Source of the DNA: Symbiodinium natans
Lineage: Eukaryota > Sar > Dinophyceae > Suessiales > Symbiodiniaceae
Length of the DNA stretch: 64,000 bases
Direction of reading: 5' to 3'
Assembly: GCA_905221605.1 (NCBI GenBank)
Contig: CAJNDS010002521.1
Location: forward strand, 1-64,000
Made by a program: the position numbers and the translations under genes. This document shows positions 63,598 through 64,000 of the stretch, piece by piece. The notes below the pieces were generated by a model. The model saw nothing but the letters and a program-made list of their open reading frames with translations, made no database searches and was not told where the DNA came from. The stretch's first letter is position 1. Each line of letters starts with the position of its first letter.

Positions 63598-64000
63598 TGT
63601 CGCATTGGAATTGCTGTTGATGCCGCGCACGCAGTGGTCAGGACGACTTGATGCTGGCATTGGCAGACATGACGACGCCGGCTCTTTACTTGTACTGATC
63701 GCACCTACCCGCTCCATGTGCGGCTTGAAGGCAAATCGCATCTAACAGTCGAGAAGTCCTGACACTAGATTCCCTTAGCAAACCCATGCGTGCGTTACTC
63801 GTACAAACGTGAAGTGCGAGGCAGCACTAAGTCACTAATCATGGTCGGGTTGCATGGCAGCTATGCGTAAGATGGGCGACATGCTAAGCTTTGCGAACCA
63901 TGTAACCCCTAGAGCCGAATTGTGGAAAAGGGGGCCCTTGCCGTGCTCAAACTGAACAGCTGGTGGTTGGCTGACTTGGGTTTAGGGTTTAGGGTCTAGG

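Larger units (their letters stand above)
1..64000. repeat. Interspersed telomere-type (TTTAGGG)n / (CCCTAAA)n arrays
   Basis: The 7-base unit TTTAGGG or its complement occurs in arrays of about 3 to 27 units all along the window, in both orientations. Clear arrays include 361-428, 589-623, 805-945, 1029-1069, 2842-2892, 2974-3071, 4245-4305, 4999-5181, 5698-5800, 5931-5990, 7388-7483, 8722-8757, 8936-8992, 9847-9955, 10038-10112, 17660-17713, 18086-18150, 20768-20808, 21830-21875, 22404-22470, 22912-22998, 23104-23300, 26703-26770, 27598-27715, 28442-28520, 33471-33530, 33820-33940, 34057-34154, 35036-35128, 35670-35783, 35930-35994, 36427-36496, 42692-42765, 44010-44215, 50650-50718, 56355-56413, 57270-57352, 57913-57975, 60965-61026, 61815-62008, 62705-62760 and 63245-63365. 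Many carry point variants (TTTGGGG, TTCAGGG, TTTCGGG). Because they interrupt genes and alternate in orientation, this is not a chromosome end but interstitial telomeric repeat, mostly intronic. Confidence 0.97.
62770..64000. other. Terminal spacer
   Basis: Telomere-type arrays (63245-63365 and at the end of the window), a G run (62877-62897), half a family B copy (63170-63202) and a full one (63438). Short open stretches such as 63366-63420 and 63610-63690 carry no motif. No recognised gene. Confidence 0.55.

Noticed and set aside
1-64000. Chromosome end or telomere proper
   Set aside because: Arrays are short, in both orientations, variant-rich and interrupt genes throughout; there is no terminal uninterrupted array.
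1-64000. CRISPR array
   Set aside because: The regular repeats are tandem telomere-type units or microsatellites without spacers, and the genes are eukaryotic.
1-64000. tRNA, rRNA or snRNA genes
   Set aside because: I looked for T-loop, anticodon-arm and conserved rRNA motifs by eye and saw no convincing candidate. A covariance-model search would be decisive.

Overview
The window looks like nuclear DNA of an alveolate alga, most likely a dinoflagellate. The reasons are: hundreds of TTTAGGG/CCCTAAA (plant/alveolate-type telomere) units scattered through the interior of the sequence; genes broken into many short exons; introns whose donors are often GC or GA instead of GT and whose acceptors are AG followed by G; every gene I can recognise lying on the + strand; and an N-terminal C2 domain on a metacaspase, a combination also known from apicomplexans. 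I cannot name the species.

Four genes can be read exon by exon. A 6-phosphofructo-2-kinase/fructose-2,6-bisphosphatase (PFKFB) runs from about 8.24 to 18.55 kb. A BCS1-like AAA+ ATPase runs from about 28.5 to 36.92 kb. A C2-domain metacaspase runs from 40.17 to 42.38 kb. A SET-domain protein methyltransferase of the Rubisco-LSMT/SETD3 type, with its substrate-binding C-terminal half, runs from about 50.30 to 59.46 kb. In these genes exon phases add up across introns, so the models do not rest on similarity alone. Less certain coding pieces are a run of charged helical exons (0.2-2.3 kb), a RING-finger exon nested in a 6.9 kb PFKFB intron (13.6 kb), an unrecognised gene at about 23.9-26.7 kb, a possible RNA 2'-phosphotransferase (Tpt1/KptA) exon at 44.9 kb, another unrecognised gene at 45.1-48.9 kb and the beginning of a gene at 60.9-62.1 kb.

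The rest is mostly repeats. Telomere-type arrays occur every few hundred bases in both orientations, mainly inside introns. At least seven families of short inverted-repeat (MITE-like) elements are present, named A to H here: A (ends in GAGCCCAATACC), B (TACTTGGAGGTTCATGGG), C (GGGGTTTCCGAAA), D (TTGCTTAAGAACCCC), E (TTGGGATGTTCCCCC), F, G and H. Several copies contain a telomere array inside the element. One telomere array in the BCS1 gene is bracketed by an exact 18-base direct repeat, and two introns are bracketed by 7-base direct repeats. Together this suggests that element and telomere-repeat insertion has helped make introns here.

Region by region: 0-3 kb, small charged exons among telomere arrays; 3-8 kb, element-rich spacer; 8.2-18.6 kb, PFKFB with an AT-rich, almost telomere-free insert at 10.8-17.2 kb; 18.9-20.7 kb, spacer with a very long ATGT microsatellite; 20.7-26.7 kb, unrecognised exons; 27-36.9 kb, BCS1-like gene; 37-40.1 kb, spacer with a G-rich tract; 40.2-42.4 kb, metacaspase; 42.4-50.3 kb, spacer and unrecognised exons; 50.3-59.5 kb, SET gene; 59.5-64 kb, spacer and a partial gene. 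The recognised genes belong to unrelated pathways (sugar-phosphate signalling, mitochondrial-type AAA chaperone, cell-death-type protease, protein methylation), so nothing suggests an operon-like functional unit.
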